DNA from: an uncultured SAR86 cluster bacterium
GTDB taxonomy: Bacteria; Pseudomonadota; Gammaproteobacteria; Magnimaribacterales; D2472
Reading direction: 5' to 3'
Assembly (NCBI GenBank): GCA_902558375.1
Contig: CACEDQ010000005.1
Span: 1 to 64,000 of the forward strand
Length of the DNA stretch: 64,000 bases
The notes beneath the pieces were generated by a model. The model made no database searches and was not told the origin of the DNA. It worked only from the letters and a program-made list of their open reading frames with translations. Of this stretch, positions 46,811-56,500 are shown piece after piece. The position numbers were made by a program, and so were the translations under genes. How positions within the stretch are numbered: position 1 is the first letter of the stretch; the number at the start of each line of letters is the position of its first letter.

Positions 46811-47950
46811 TTATTTAATCTTTTGTTTTTGAGTTTCATCTCTATGTTTTTTTAGATACTTCATAAACGGTGTTCCTCCAGTACCTGTAATAGTTGATCC
46901 TCCTCTTCCAAATGGGTTTTTGATTTGTGATTGTTTGTGAATATAAGTTGCAGCAAATTCAAGATGTTGTGCTCTAAATTTTCTTATCTCCTCCAAGCAT
47001 TTATTGTATTCATTTGTTAGTTTTTTGGATTGGAGAATTAAATCTTTTACGTTAGATCTTTTTTCAACTTGTTCAATCATTAGTCGATGTTCTGGAGGCA
47101 TATAATCTCGCATCTCATTTAGATAATGCCTAAGATGATCATTGGTATGATATATCCCCAGAGCTCCATCAAGAAATGGAATCATACTACTTTGAGCACC
47201 TGTTTCACCCCTAAAATATTGTGGCTTGTTATCAAATTGATTCTGATATACCAAACCTTTTTTTAAATCTGGATTATCTTTTGTACCAAATATAAAAGGC
47301 CTAACTCTATGATAGTAAACATATGGATCACATTTTTCAGGCATTCTAGAAAAAATAGAATTAACATCTCTTAAAGAAGAAATAATTTGTTTGAGATTCT
47401 TTGAATACAAAGAAGCCGAATCAGATTCTTTTAATTTAGATAATTGTGAGGCAGCATATATAGCATCTGTTGCAGCATTTTCTATACATACGTGAATTGT
47501 TACAAACCAATCCTCATCAACACCGCCAAGAAAATTATTTATTAGCCCAACATTTTCTAAACTAATTTTTTCTTTGGGGTTAATTCTATACCAGTTATCT
47601 AAACAATAACTGGCATAACTTAGTATTGGAGGCCGCCCTAAAATTTTAGATAAAGTTACCCATGGCTTTGCAAGTACTTCTGGTAAAATTTTTGATGGGC
47701 TTTTAGAGCCCCAAATGTAAGCATGTGAAATAAAACTAAAATGAGCCATAGCTAGCTTTATTTCTTTCATATCATTATTTTTTATTAAAGCATTAATTGA
47801 AAGATCATTTAATTTTAAATTATCTACTGTACTTCTAACCCTACCAGTTAGTAAAAGCTTCGGTAATTTAAATGCTATATCTGAAATTCTATCTAAGGAC
47901 TTTGCTTTAGTTTTATATTTAATTAAGGGATCTTTTTTAGGTAGAAACAT
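46811..47950 (-). CDS. Indoleamine 2,3-dioxygenase-family haem protein
   Basis: This 379-aa protein aligns by eye along most of its length with animal IDO. The shared stretches are RPPILSYASYCLDNW (106-120), KGLVY then FRGETGAQSSMIPFLDGALGI (231-266), MRDYMPPEHR (280-289), RAQHLEFAATYI (326-337) with the candidate haem-ligand His329, and GTGGTPFMKYLKKHR (356-370). IDO enzymes open the indole ring of tryptophan to give N-formylkynurenine using O2. No other kynurenine gene is adjacent, though a glutaryl-CoA dehydrogenase lies at 61141. Tryptophan as substrate is assumed from the family. No signal peptide is seen. Confidence 0.86.
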   Translation of the reverse strand: MFLPKKDPLIKYKTKAKSLDRISDIAFKLPKLLLTGRVRSTVDNLKLNDLSINALIKNNDMKEIKLAMAHFSFISHAYIWGSKSPSKILPEVLAKPWVTLSKILGRPPILSYASYCLDNWYRINPKEKISLENVGLINNFLGGVDEDWFVTIHVCIENAATDAIYAASQLSKLKESDSASLYSKNLKQIISSLRDVNSIFSRMPEKCDPYVYYHRVRPFIFGTKDNPDLKKGLVYQNQFDNKPQYFRGETGAQSSMIPFLDGALGIYHTNDHLRHYLNEMRDYMPPEHRLMIEQVEKRSNVKDLILQSKKLTNEYNKCLEEIRKFRAQHLEFAATYIHKQSQIKNPFGRGGSTITGTGGTPFMKYLKKHRDETQKQKIK

Positions 47951-48041
47951 ATAATTTTTATTTATAAATAGTAAATATATTGTATTGTTTTTATTAATTT
48001 AAAAATAGATAAAAAAATATTATTTTTTTTAAAAAAAAGTG

Positions 48042-48069
48042 TTGACATAAAATTTCAAAAGCGTATATT
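48042..48069 (+). promoter_or_regulatory. Near-consensus sigma-70 promoter with an A/T-tract upstream element
   Basis: A perfect -35 TTGACA (48042-48047) and TATATT (48064-48069) are separated by 16 bp. Just upstream (about 47990-48041) lie runs of A and T resembling an UP element. The 47951-48340 spacer holds no protein gene; this promoter and the RNA below fill it. Confidence 0.8.
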
Positions 48070-48075
48070 TAATAG

Positions 48076-48296
48076 ACCAACTTGATTCCGACTAACAATC
48101 AACTGCAGACGGGAGTTAGAGAGGTCAAGAAGGAAGAGCCCATAGGGTGAAAGCGTTTGTAAGAGTCGATGATAAAAAATAGCTTACAGACCCACCAAGA
48201 GTTCAGGAGAAAGAACTCGAGGAGCCAGAGAAAATCTCACTTTGGACCCCTAAGGAACTCGAACTTAAAGAAACAGAGCTAGTCTCTGTTTTTTTT
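48076..48296 (+). ncRNA. Unassigned structured RNA, about 220 nt
   Basis: A near-consensus promoter, about 200 nt of visibly more G-rich sequence and an intrinsic terminator mark an independent transcript. Possible stems: TTGATT/AATCAA (48082-48087 and 48097-48102) with CTAAC/GTTAG (48092-48096 and 48115-48119), together an H-type pseudoknot; GACC/GGTC enclosing them (48075-48078 and 48123-48126); TTTGTAAG/CTTACAGA (48156-48163 and 48183-48190); GAGTTC/GAACTC (48199-48204 and 48213-48218) with loop AGGAGAAA; and a CCAGAG/CTTTGG hairpin (48225-48245). It does not show the hallmarks of tmRNA, RNase P RNA, 6S or SRP RNA. It may be a free small RNA or a leader of the TonB-C-like gene that begins 45 nt after the terminator. 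The exact 5' end is estimated. Confidence 0.75.
48271..48296 (+). terminator. Rho-independent terminator of the unassigned RNA
   Basis: 8-bp stem AAACAGAG/CTCTGTTT (48271-48278 and 48284-48291) with loop CTAGT and a run of eight or more T. Confidence 0.93.
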
Positions 48297-48340
48297 CGTC
48301 TGAAATATGCTTCAAAATATTACTCATATATAATAATTTA

Positions 48341-48895
48341 ATGAAACATCTATTCACCATTGCCCTTTTTGTTTTTTCTGTATTTACTCAATCTGATATT
48401 TATCAAAACGAGTTAGGTTGTAAGACAAAGCTTTTACAAACTATGAAAGCAACCTCTTCATATTCATCAAGACAAGGCTATGGTGTTGTTAATTTTGATA
48501 TCAATAAAGATGGAACAGTATCTAATATACAAGCCATTGATTCACAATGTGCAATATCAAGAAATGAAGATGGCAGTATTTTATTTAAAAAATGTCCTTT
48601 TTTTAAAAAAAGCTCATACGCTGCTGCAAGATATTTAAAATTTACACCTCCAAAAAATGAAGAGGGAGAGTCATGCTCAATGAATAATCAAGAACGCATT
48701 TTTACACATCATAAATATAATGTTCGCTTTAAAAATAAAAAAGAATTTTTACTTGATGAGGATTTCCATAATTTTGTAGATAGATCTGAATTTAATGGTT
48801 CTCAAGAATCTCTAACAAATATTCCTGATACAGCTAATTCACAACCTCGACCATCTTTAATACCAACGCAACCAAACTTACCACCAAACAATTAA
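48341..48895 (+). CDS. Secreted protein with a TonB C-terminal-like domain
   Basis: This 184-aa protein begins with a signal peptide or membrane anchor (about residues 1-19). A domain then resembles the TonB C-terminal fold: GYGVVNFDINKDGTVSNIQAIDS (about 46-68), an insert with two Cys, then SSYAAARYLKFTPPKNEEGES and a final strand KYNVRF. The tail is rich in Pro and Asn. It lacks the Pro-rich periplasm-spanning linker between anchor and domain that TonB has, so it is probably not the main energy transducer. Four cysteines suggest disulfides. It lies behind the structured RNA and 53 bp before tRNA-Ala, and no ribosome-binding site is evident. Confidence 0.62.
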   Translation: MKHLFTIALFVFSVFTQSDIYQNELGCKTKLLQTMKATSSYSSRQGYGVVNFDINKDGTVSNIQAIDSQCAISRNEDGSILFKKCPFFKKSSYAAARYLKFTPPKNEEGESCSMNNQERIFTHHKYNVRFKNKKEFLLDEDFHNFVDRSEFNGSQESLTNIPDTANSQPRPSLIPTQPNLPPNN

Positions 48896-48916
48896 AGAAT
48901 TTACCACCAAACAATT
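48878..48916. repeat. 16-bp direct repeat at a gene end
   Basis: TTACCACCAAACAATT occurs at 48878-48893 and again at 48901-48916 (23-bp period). The first copy contains the last codons of the TonB-C-like gene; the second lies just before the tRNA-Ala -10 box. It looks like a small tandem duplication. Confidence 0.85.
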
Positions 48917-48948
48917 TGTTTTCTATTTATAATAGCTTTCTGCATTGT

Positions 48949-49024
<76 letters not shown>

Positions 49025-49025
49025 A

Positions 49026-50513
49026 TCATCTATTTTTTAAGTGGTTGTAAAATTTTAAATTTGAATCTTTAATAGAAAATATTCTTACTGCAAAAATATC
49101 TTTTAAATAATTTTGATAATTTTTCCATGGTGCTTTGTTTCCTTGTTTTGGCATCAGTTTAAGACCTCTTTCAAAGTAGCCTGATGTAAAATCAATCAAT
49201 CGGTCATCACCATAAGCATCTTTATCATCAATTGGCTCACAACAACCAACTCCTTTTTTATCCATAAGATTTATTAATCTGCAAACATATTCGCAAGTAA
49301 GGTCTGCTCTAAGTGTCCATGAAGCATTCACATAACCAAAGGACATAGCAAAATTAGGAACTCCACTAAGTAACATACCCTTGTAAGTTAATCTTTTATT
49401 CGGCTGGACTGTAACATTATCAATTGTGACATTAATGCCATTTAAAGAATTTAATTCAATACCAGTTGCCGTAACTATAATATCTGCTTTAACGTTAGCA
49501 CCTGAGTTTAGACTAATTCCGTCAGACTCAAATTCTTTGATAGTATCGGTCACCACAGATGCTTTTCTATTTTTAATTGATTCAAACAGATCACTATCAG
49601 GAACTAGGCATATTCTTTGATCCCATGGTTTATATGTGGGAGTGAAATGTTTTTCAACGTCATAATCTTCTCCTAGTTCATTTTTTACCATATCTAAAAT
49701 TCTATTTTTTGTAGCATCTGGATATTTTCTTGCAAGAAAAAATGTCCAACTTTGAAATAAGATATTTTTCCATCTAATTAAAAAATAAGTAACTCTTACT
49801 GGAAGAAATTTTCTAAGAAATTTATTTATCACATCTTCGCTGGGTCTTGATACAACATATGTTGGTGATCTTTGAATCATAACAACATGTTCAGCTTTTT
49901 TTGCAATTTCTGGGACAATGGTGACAGCAGTGGCACCACTACCTATCACAGCAATTTTTTTATTCTTATAGTCAATTTTGTCATTCCAGAATTGAGGATG
50001 GATTATTTGACCCTCAAAACTTTCTTGATTTTTAAAATAGGGCATATGTGGTTTGGTGTAACTATAATATCCTCCACATAAAAATAAAAAATTACATGTC
50101 ATGTTTTTTATTTGACCTTTTTCTTCTATCTCCAACTCCCAGAGCAATTTAGTTGAACACCAATTTGCTGAACTAACTTTATGGTTAAGAAGAATATCTT
50201 TCATTAAATTATTTTCATCTACCGTTTCTTGCAAATATTCAAGAATTGAAGGTCCATCGGCAATTGATTTATCATGAATCCATGGTTTAAATCTGTAACC
50301 AAGAGTATGCATATCTGAATCAGATCTGATACCTGGATATTTAAAAAGGTCCCATGTTCCACCGATATTATCTCTGCCCTCAAGAATAACAAAGGATTTG
50401 TTTGGACAAGATTTTCTAAAATTATATCCGGCAGCTATGCCAGATATACCAGCACCTACAACTACAATATCTTTATGAGTATCTTTAGTATTTTTCATAT
50501 CAAACTTTTTCAA
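49026..50513 (-). CDS. Flavin monooxygenase of the Baeyer-Villiger type
   Basis: This 495-aa class B flavoprotein monooxygenase has an FAD-binding GAGISG at residues 20-25 and an NADPH-binding GSGATA at 191-196. Between them is FEGQIIHPQFWN (166-177), which fits the Baeyer-Villiger fingerprint FxGxxxHxxxW. The early GGTWDLFKYPGIRSD segment is also typical. Such enzymes insert oxygen next to ketones or oxidise sulfur compounds; the substrate here is unknown. A later ATG (sixth codon) is an alternative start. It is divergent from the giant subtilase gene across 70 bp. Confidence 0.9.
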   Translation of the reverse strand: MKKFDMKNTKDTHKDIVVVGAGISGIAAGYNFRKSCPNKSFVILEGRDNIGGTWDLFKYPGIRSDSDMHTLGYRFKPWIHDKSIADGPSILEYLQETVDENNLMKDILLNHKVSSANWCSTKLLWELEIEEKGQIKNMTCNFLFLCGGYYSYTKPHMPYFKNQESFEGQIIHPQFWNDKIDYKNKKIAVIGSGATAVTIVPEIAKKAEHVVMIQRSPTYVVSRPSEDVINKFLRKFLPVRVTYFLIRWKNILFQSWTFFLARKYPDATKNRILDMVKNELGEDYDVEKHFTPTYKPWDQRICLVPDSDLFESIKNRKASVVTDTIKEFESDGISLNSGANVKADIIVTATGIELNSLNGINVTIDNVTVQPNKRLTYKGMLLSGVPNFAMSFGYVNASWTLRADLTCEYVCRLINLMDKKGVGCCEPIDDKDAYGDDRLIDFTSGYFERGLKLMPKQGNKAPWKNYQNYLKDIFAVRIFSIKDSNLKFYNHLKNR

Positions 50514-50583
50514 TATATTACTATTTATTTCATTTAAAAATACTTTTTACAATATAAAACTTATGAGTTAAATTAGAACATAG

Positions 50584-53500
50584 ATGCTCAATAGATATTT
50601 AAATCAACTTTTTATAATTCCGATTTCTTTTGTTGTTTTAATTTCTTGTGGTGGCGGAGGCGGCGGAGGCGGCGGAGAACCATCAACACCATCACCTCAG
50701 CCAGTGGTATCTCTCTCAGCTGATCAAACATCTGTTTTAGTTGATTCTTCAACAAATCTTACATGGTCTTCAACAAACGCTAATTCATGTTCTGCATCGT
50801 GGACATCACAAACAACTACCTCTGGAACAGCTTCAGTAACAATCTCGACAGTCGGCAATAATAATTTTTCTATAACTTGTAGTGGAGCTGGAGGAAACGG
50901 CTCAGCATCCATTTCTATTGAAGGTTATAGAAATACCGATGGGGTTGTCGTTGATGGCTATATATCTGGTGCTGAAGTATGTATAGATGAGGATAATAGT
51001 TGGACATGTGACTCAGATGAATCTTCAACAACTTCTGATAATGATGGTAAGTTTACTATTAAATACGCCAACGGTAATTTAGTTTCTATAGGTGGTACAG
51101 ATTTAGATTCTCAAGTGCTATTGGAGAATTTTCTAATAACACATGCTTTAGATGGTCATACTGATTTTAAAGCTTTAACTCCAGTAACCTCAGTTGCAGC
51201 CTTTATGCAAGATAGCTCATTAATCAATGCAGTTCTTGGCATTGATTCATCTATTGATGTCTTCAGCTTTGACCCGGTTGAAAATAAAGGAGATGGAGAT
51301 ATAAATGATTATTTATATGAAAAAGGCAATCAATTAACAATACTAGCTCTCGCATTGCAAAATGTAGTAAATAATTCGAACTCAACTACTGACACCACTC
51401 AAGACTACTTTAAAGCTATCGCTGAAGAAATTGAAAAAGAATATGAAGAAACATCCATCAGAGTAAATATTGAATCCGAAGAATTTATTACTAAAGCTTT
51501 TAATAATATTATAGCTGCTAAAGAAACTAGCATTTCTGAAACTAATCAAGCTAACGCAATAACCGCTATTTCAGCTTATATACCAGTTATTGAAATAAAA
51601 TCATCTAATGAGCTGACGACATCAGTAATTCGTTTTGGTTTATCAACTTTTCAAACAGACATTAAAGCCATTTCTGATGGAACCGCAACCGAACAAACGG
51701 TTAATAGTTATGCTGAGAGTATATTAAATTATATTTCTGAAGATCAAAGCGTAAGTGCTGCCGATATTGCTGTTAGTGTTAATGCAGTAAGTGAGTCGGT
51801 AACTACAAATGAGGACAATGCTGTTACAGTAAATGTTTTGTTAAATGATTCCTATAACCCGGCTGAGCCATTAAGTTTAACAGTAACCAATGGGGCTAAT
51901 GGAACAACTGCTATTTCTGAGTTTACTGATAAAATTGTTTATACACCTAATCTAAATTACAACGGTAATGATGTTTTTACCTATACAATCACTCAAGGCG
52001 GTTTAACTTCAAGTGCTAATGTAAGTGTGACCATAGAGCCTGTTAATGATGCTCCATCAATAGATGCAGCATCAATTCTTGAAGCTGAAGAAAACCAAAG
52101 CTCAGTAGCTACAATAGCTGTCTCGGATGTTGATAATGATCAGCTTGAACTATCAATGAGCGGAGTTGATGCTGATAGTTTGAATTTATCAAATGACAAT
52201 GTTCTGACATTCAAAGAAGATCCTGACTATGAGACCAAATCTTCATACGAAATTACTTTGTCATTAACTGATGGAATAGAGACTGTTACTAAAGATATAA
52301 CAATTCAAATAATAGATATTAGTTATGTTTTCACAGGTAAGGTCATGGATGGATACATATCAGGTGCTGAAATATATTTTGACCAAAATTTCAATTTTAC
52401 TAAAGATGAGGGTGAGTTCTCAGCTACAACTTTGGAAGACGGGTCTTTTATTATTGATACAGGCGATAATGAAACACTGGGTGCCTGTCTTGCCAAAAGA
52501 CCAATCATTGCCGATGTCCCTGTAGGCGCTATTGATTCTACACTTGGTGAGGTAACAAGTGCATATCAAATGATCCTACCATCTATAGATGATACTGGTT
52601 TTGATGCAATTGTAATATCACCGTTTACCACACTCCTTGGCGATGCAGTTATTCAAGGCGTTAATGCTTCTGATATTGTTGATGAGCTTGATATTGATGC
52701 AGGTTGTAGTGATGTTGGAGACACTATTGCAGCTAATATATCTAATGAATTACTTCAAATTAAGAATTCAATTGAAGCAAGTCTTGAAATTTCGTTTGAT
52801 AATTTATTAGTTGACTTTATTGAAGATTCACCTAACTCAACCGTTACAGAGGCTGCTGCACAAAATATTGCAGTGTTCTTTCCATTTTTTAAAGAGTTAT
52901 CAGATGAGTTTGATGCTGAACTAACTGATATTCATCAAAAAAATATTAATACACAAGTATTAATTGAAAAAGATTCAGTTAATTCAATATTATCGTCCAC
53001 TGAAATAGAAGAGATGCCACTAAGCTTTAATGCAATTTATAAGACAGAACCTAATGATCTTGGTTGGTATATTGAAGAAAAAATAGTAGCAAATGGAGCC
53101 AATATATCTAATAGTGGTGAGATGGAGCATTTTAAATGTTTCTCTAATGATGCACAGAATTGTGTAACGAATACAAGAAGCCTCGATGCTCTTAGCAATG
53201 CCTCAAAAAGATACACCAGAACAAGTTCTTTTAAAAATGACAGCTACGACCCAACCAATTATTCATATAGATTAGTAGTTGAGGACGAGCAAAGAGTTGA
53301 TTTTGATATCGATGGCAATCCGCTATACAGAGTCTGTATAGATCAAAATTGGTTATATTTAACACCTTTAAATGAGGCTGAAAATTTTTCAACAAATGAT
53401 AGATATAACACCGGTGTTGCTCATGCAACTTCGGCTGATGATGATTGTGTTTCAGTAATAAACGCAAGAGATGAGGCTCTGTTTGTTGCTCTTGTTGAAT

Positions 53501-56500
53501 CCTTTGATGACGGCATCAATTTTGAAGAACTAGATATAAGAATCACTAATAACAAATATGCTGAATCAACATTTTTTGAAAATAAAGTAAATAATATCTA
53601 TCAAAATAGAGATACTCTTGATTTAGATCCATTAATTCAAGAAATTGGTTCAGTTCCTAGAACATTAAGAGAGATAGAAACTTTAAGAGCCAAGCTAAAT
53701 GAATCATCAACTGATCAGATTTCAATATACTGGGCAAAAAGAGACGCAGATAGTCAGCTTGTAGAAACTTCAAGAATTGATATTAACTATGATAGAAATA
53801 AAGACGTATTTGAATACGGCACCTATGAAAATTCATCTTTTGGTTCTGAATATACTCAAGTCTTAAAAACAGAAGGGCAAGAGGCAAGAAATGCTATTGT
53901 TGATACCTTGTACGAGAAGTCTGCTGTATTCAATAATTCAGACTATTTAAGTTATGCTCCAGTATTTTCTTCAGCAGCTGTGTATAGCATTGATGAAAAT
54001 GAGGTAAATGTAGGAACAGCAACTGCAACAGATGCAGATGGTGATGATGTATCCTTTACTATTACAAGTGATGATCTTGAAATTACTTCTGATGGAGTCT
54101 TAACTTTCATATCAGCTCCAGACTACGAAACTCAAACCTCTTATACAGCAACAATCACTGTAAGTGATGGTACCAATATAACCACACAAGATATAACTAT
54201 TAATGTTAATAATATCAACGACAACACACCAACTATCACGTCTGTTGATACATTTAATATCGATGAAAATCTGACTGCTATTGGAACATTAACTGGAGAT
54301 GATGCTGATGGAGATGCTATTTCATTCTCCATTTCTGGTGATGATGCTTCATCTGTTTCTGTAAATGCTGCGTCTGGAGTATTGGTATTTAATACAGCAC
54401 CAGACTTTGAATCTAAAACAGCATATTCAATAGTAGCCACCGTTGATGATGGGTTATTTAGCGCAACACAAAATATAACGATTAATATAAATAATGTTGA
54501 TGAGCCTCCTGTTTTCACTTCGTCTGACACCTTTAGTGCCGATGAAAATCAGACATCTATGGGCAGTATTGCTGCCACTGATCCAGAGGGAGCTTCTGTA
54601 TCTTATGCTATTAGCGGTAGTGATGTTGATGTATTTAGTATTTCAGATTCTGGAGTTATTACATTTGATTCTGCTCCAAATTATGAAGTAAAAAATATTT
54701 ATTCCATTACCGCTACTGCTAGCGATGGGACCATTGCTGCAACTCAAGACATAACAATCAACATTAATGATGTAAATGATGCACCGGTAGTTAGTGCTGC
54801 TAGCTATACTTTGAATTTAATGCCAAAAGATCAAACAACTAAAACTCTTACACTGGCTGCAAGTGATGAAGATGGTGATACATTAACTTATACAGTTGTA
54901 GATAATGGCTCCTATGGAACAGCATCATTCACTGCTCAGTCATCAGCCGAAACCATTGGTGTATCAGTTGAAGCTAATAATTCAGGTTCGGGCAATGTTT
55001 ATGTTATTGATGGCACGCAGAATAAAGCTATTACTTTGAATGTTGGAACTACTTATACCTTTAGTCATCCACAAGCTCACCCCTTAAGATTTTCTACTAC
55101 ATCAGACGGAACCCATGGGGGAGGAAGTGAATTTACTACAGGAGTAACTACTTCTGATGGCTCAACAGTTATCGAAGTTACATCTAGCACACCAACCACT
55201 TTATATTATTACTGTTCAATTCATGCCGGTATGGGTGCATCTGCAACAATGGTTAATTCTAATGGAGATTCATCAATAACATATAAAACCTCTGCAAGCA
55301 CTCAGGCTGCTCAATCAGAAACTTTCACATTTAAAGTGAATGATGGGACAGTGGATTCAGATAACGCGACTATATCTATTGATCTCAGAACAGATCCGTT
55401 ATATCAATATCAGTGGCACTTAAACAACACTGGCCAAACAAATTTTGCAACAAATGCTGGTACTGCAGGACAGGATTTAAATGTAGATAGTGTCATAATC
55501 GATGGAATCACTGGTAATGGAATTAAAATATCAATTGTTGATGATGGTCTTGAAATAGCACATGAAGATTTAGTAGATAACGTTATAAGCGGATCATGGA
55601 ATTTTGTGAACTCAAGCACGGATCCAACACAACCAACCTCTGATGAAGGCGGAGGTCACGGAACAAGTATTGGGGGAATTATAGCTGCTAAAGGTTGGAA
55701 CAATATTGGCGTTAGAGGTATAGCACCAAACGCGTCTATGTTTGGGTATAATTATCTGGAAAATCAAACAACTACAAACAATAATCAAGCTCACGGAATA
55801 AATCCTCCTGGAGGAGTTACTGCCGATATTTATAATATGAGTTACGGAATTGGTTATGGAAGCGGAAATACAAGATATAGCCTGCAACAATTTTTATCTA
55901 CATCAACAGAAGAGAAATTTGTAAGCGGTACAAGCAATTTAAGAGATGGCAAGGGAGCTTTATATATAAAATCATCTGGTAACGATTATGATACTCAGTC
56001 AGACTCTATTTGCGGTACAGATAAACCACTGAGTTGTACTGAGACTTCGATAGATAACAAGAATCAATCACCATACATAATTGTAGTAGGGGCTCTTGGC
56101 GCTGATGGAGAAAAAACTTCATACTCTACGCCAGGTTCATCTATTTGGGTTTCTGGTTTTGGTGGAGAGTTTGGCTATGATTCTAATGTTTACAATGTTA
56201 GTGGTGTTAGTCTTGATCCAGCAATAATGACAGTTGATAGGTCTAGTTGTAGTTTGGGATATTCAAGATCTGGTGATAATAGCAGCTATGGCAAAAATAA
56301 ATTTAATCTTGCAGGCTATAACTTTTCTGAGCAATTAAATTTAAATCCTGATTGTAATTATAATAGCCACTTTAATGGAACATCAGCTGCTGCACCAACA
56401 GTTTCAGGAGTAGTTGCACTAATGTTGGAAGCTAATCCAGACCTAACTTGGAGAGATGTTAAACATATTTTAGTAAACACTTCTGCAAAAATTGATGCAA

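Noticed and set aside
48076-48296. RNase P, tmRNA, 6S or SRP RNA identity for the structured RNA
   Set aside because: Short resemblances exist (a GGGTGAAAG stretch like an RNase P segment; GGTCAAGAAGGAAG like SRP), but the length and required conserved cores (ACAGAA region of RNase P, tRNA-like end of tmRNA, long 6S bubble helix, GGAA-capped SRP helix) are missing.
54141-54530. 129-codon open frame antisense to the subtilase repeats
   Set aside because: Arises from the repetitive Asp/Thr/Ser-rich cadherin-like coding sequence.
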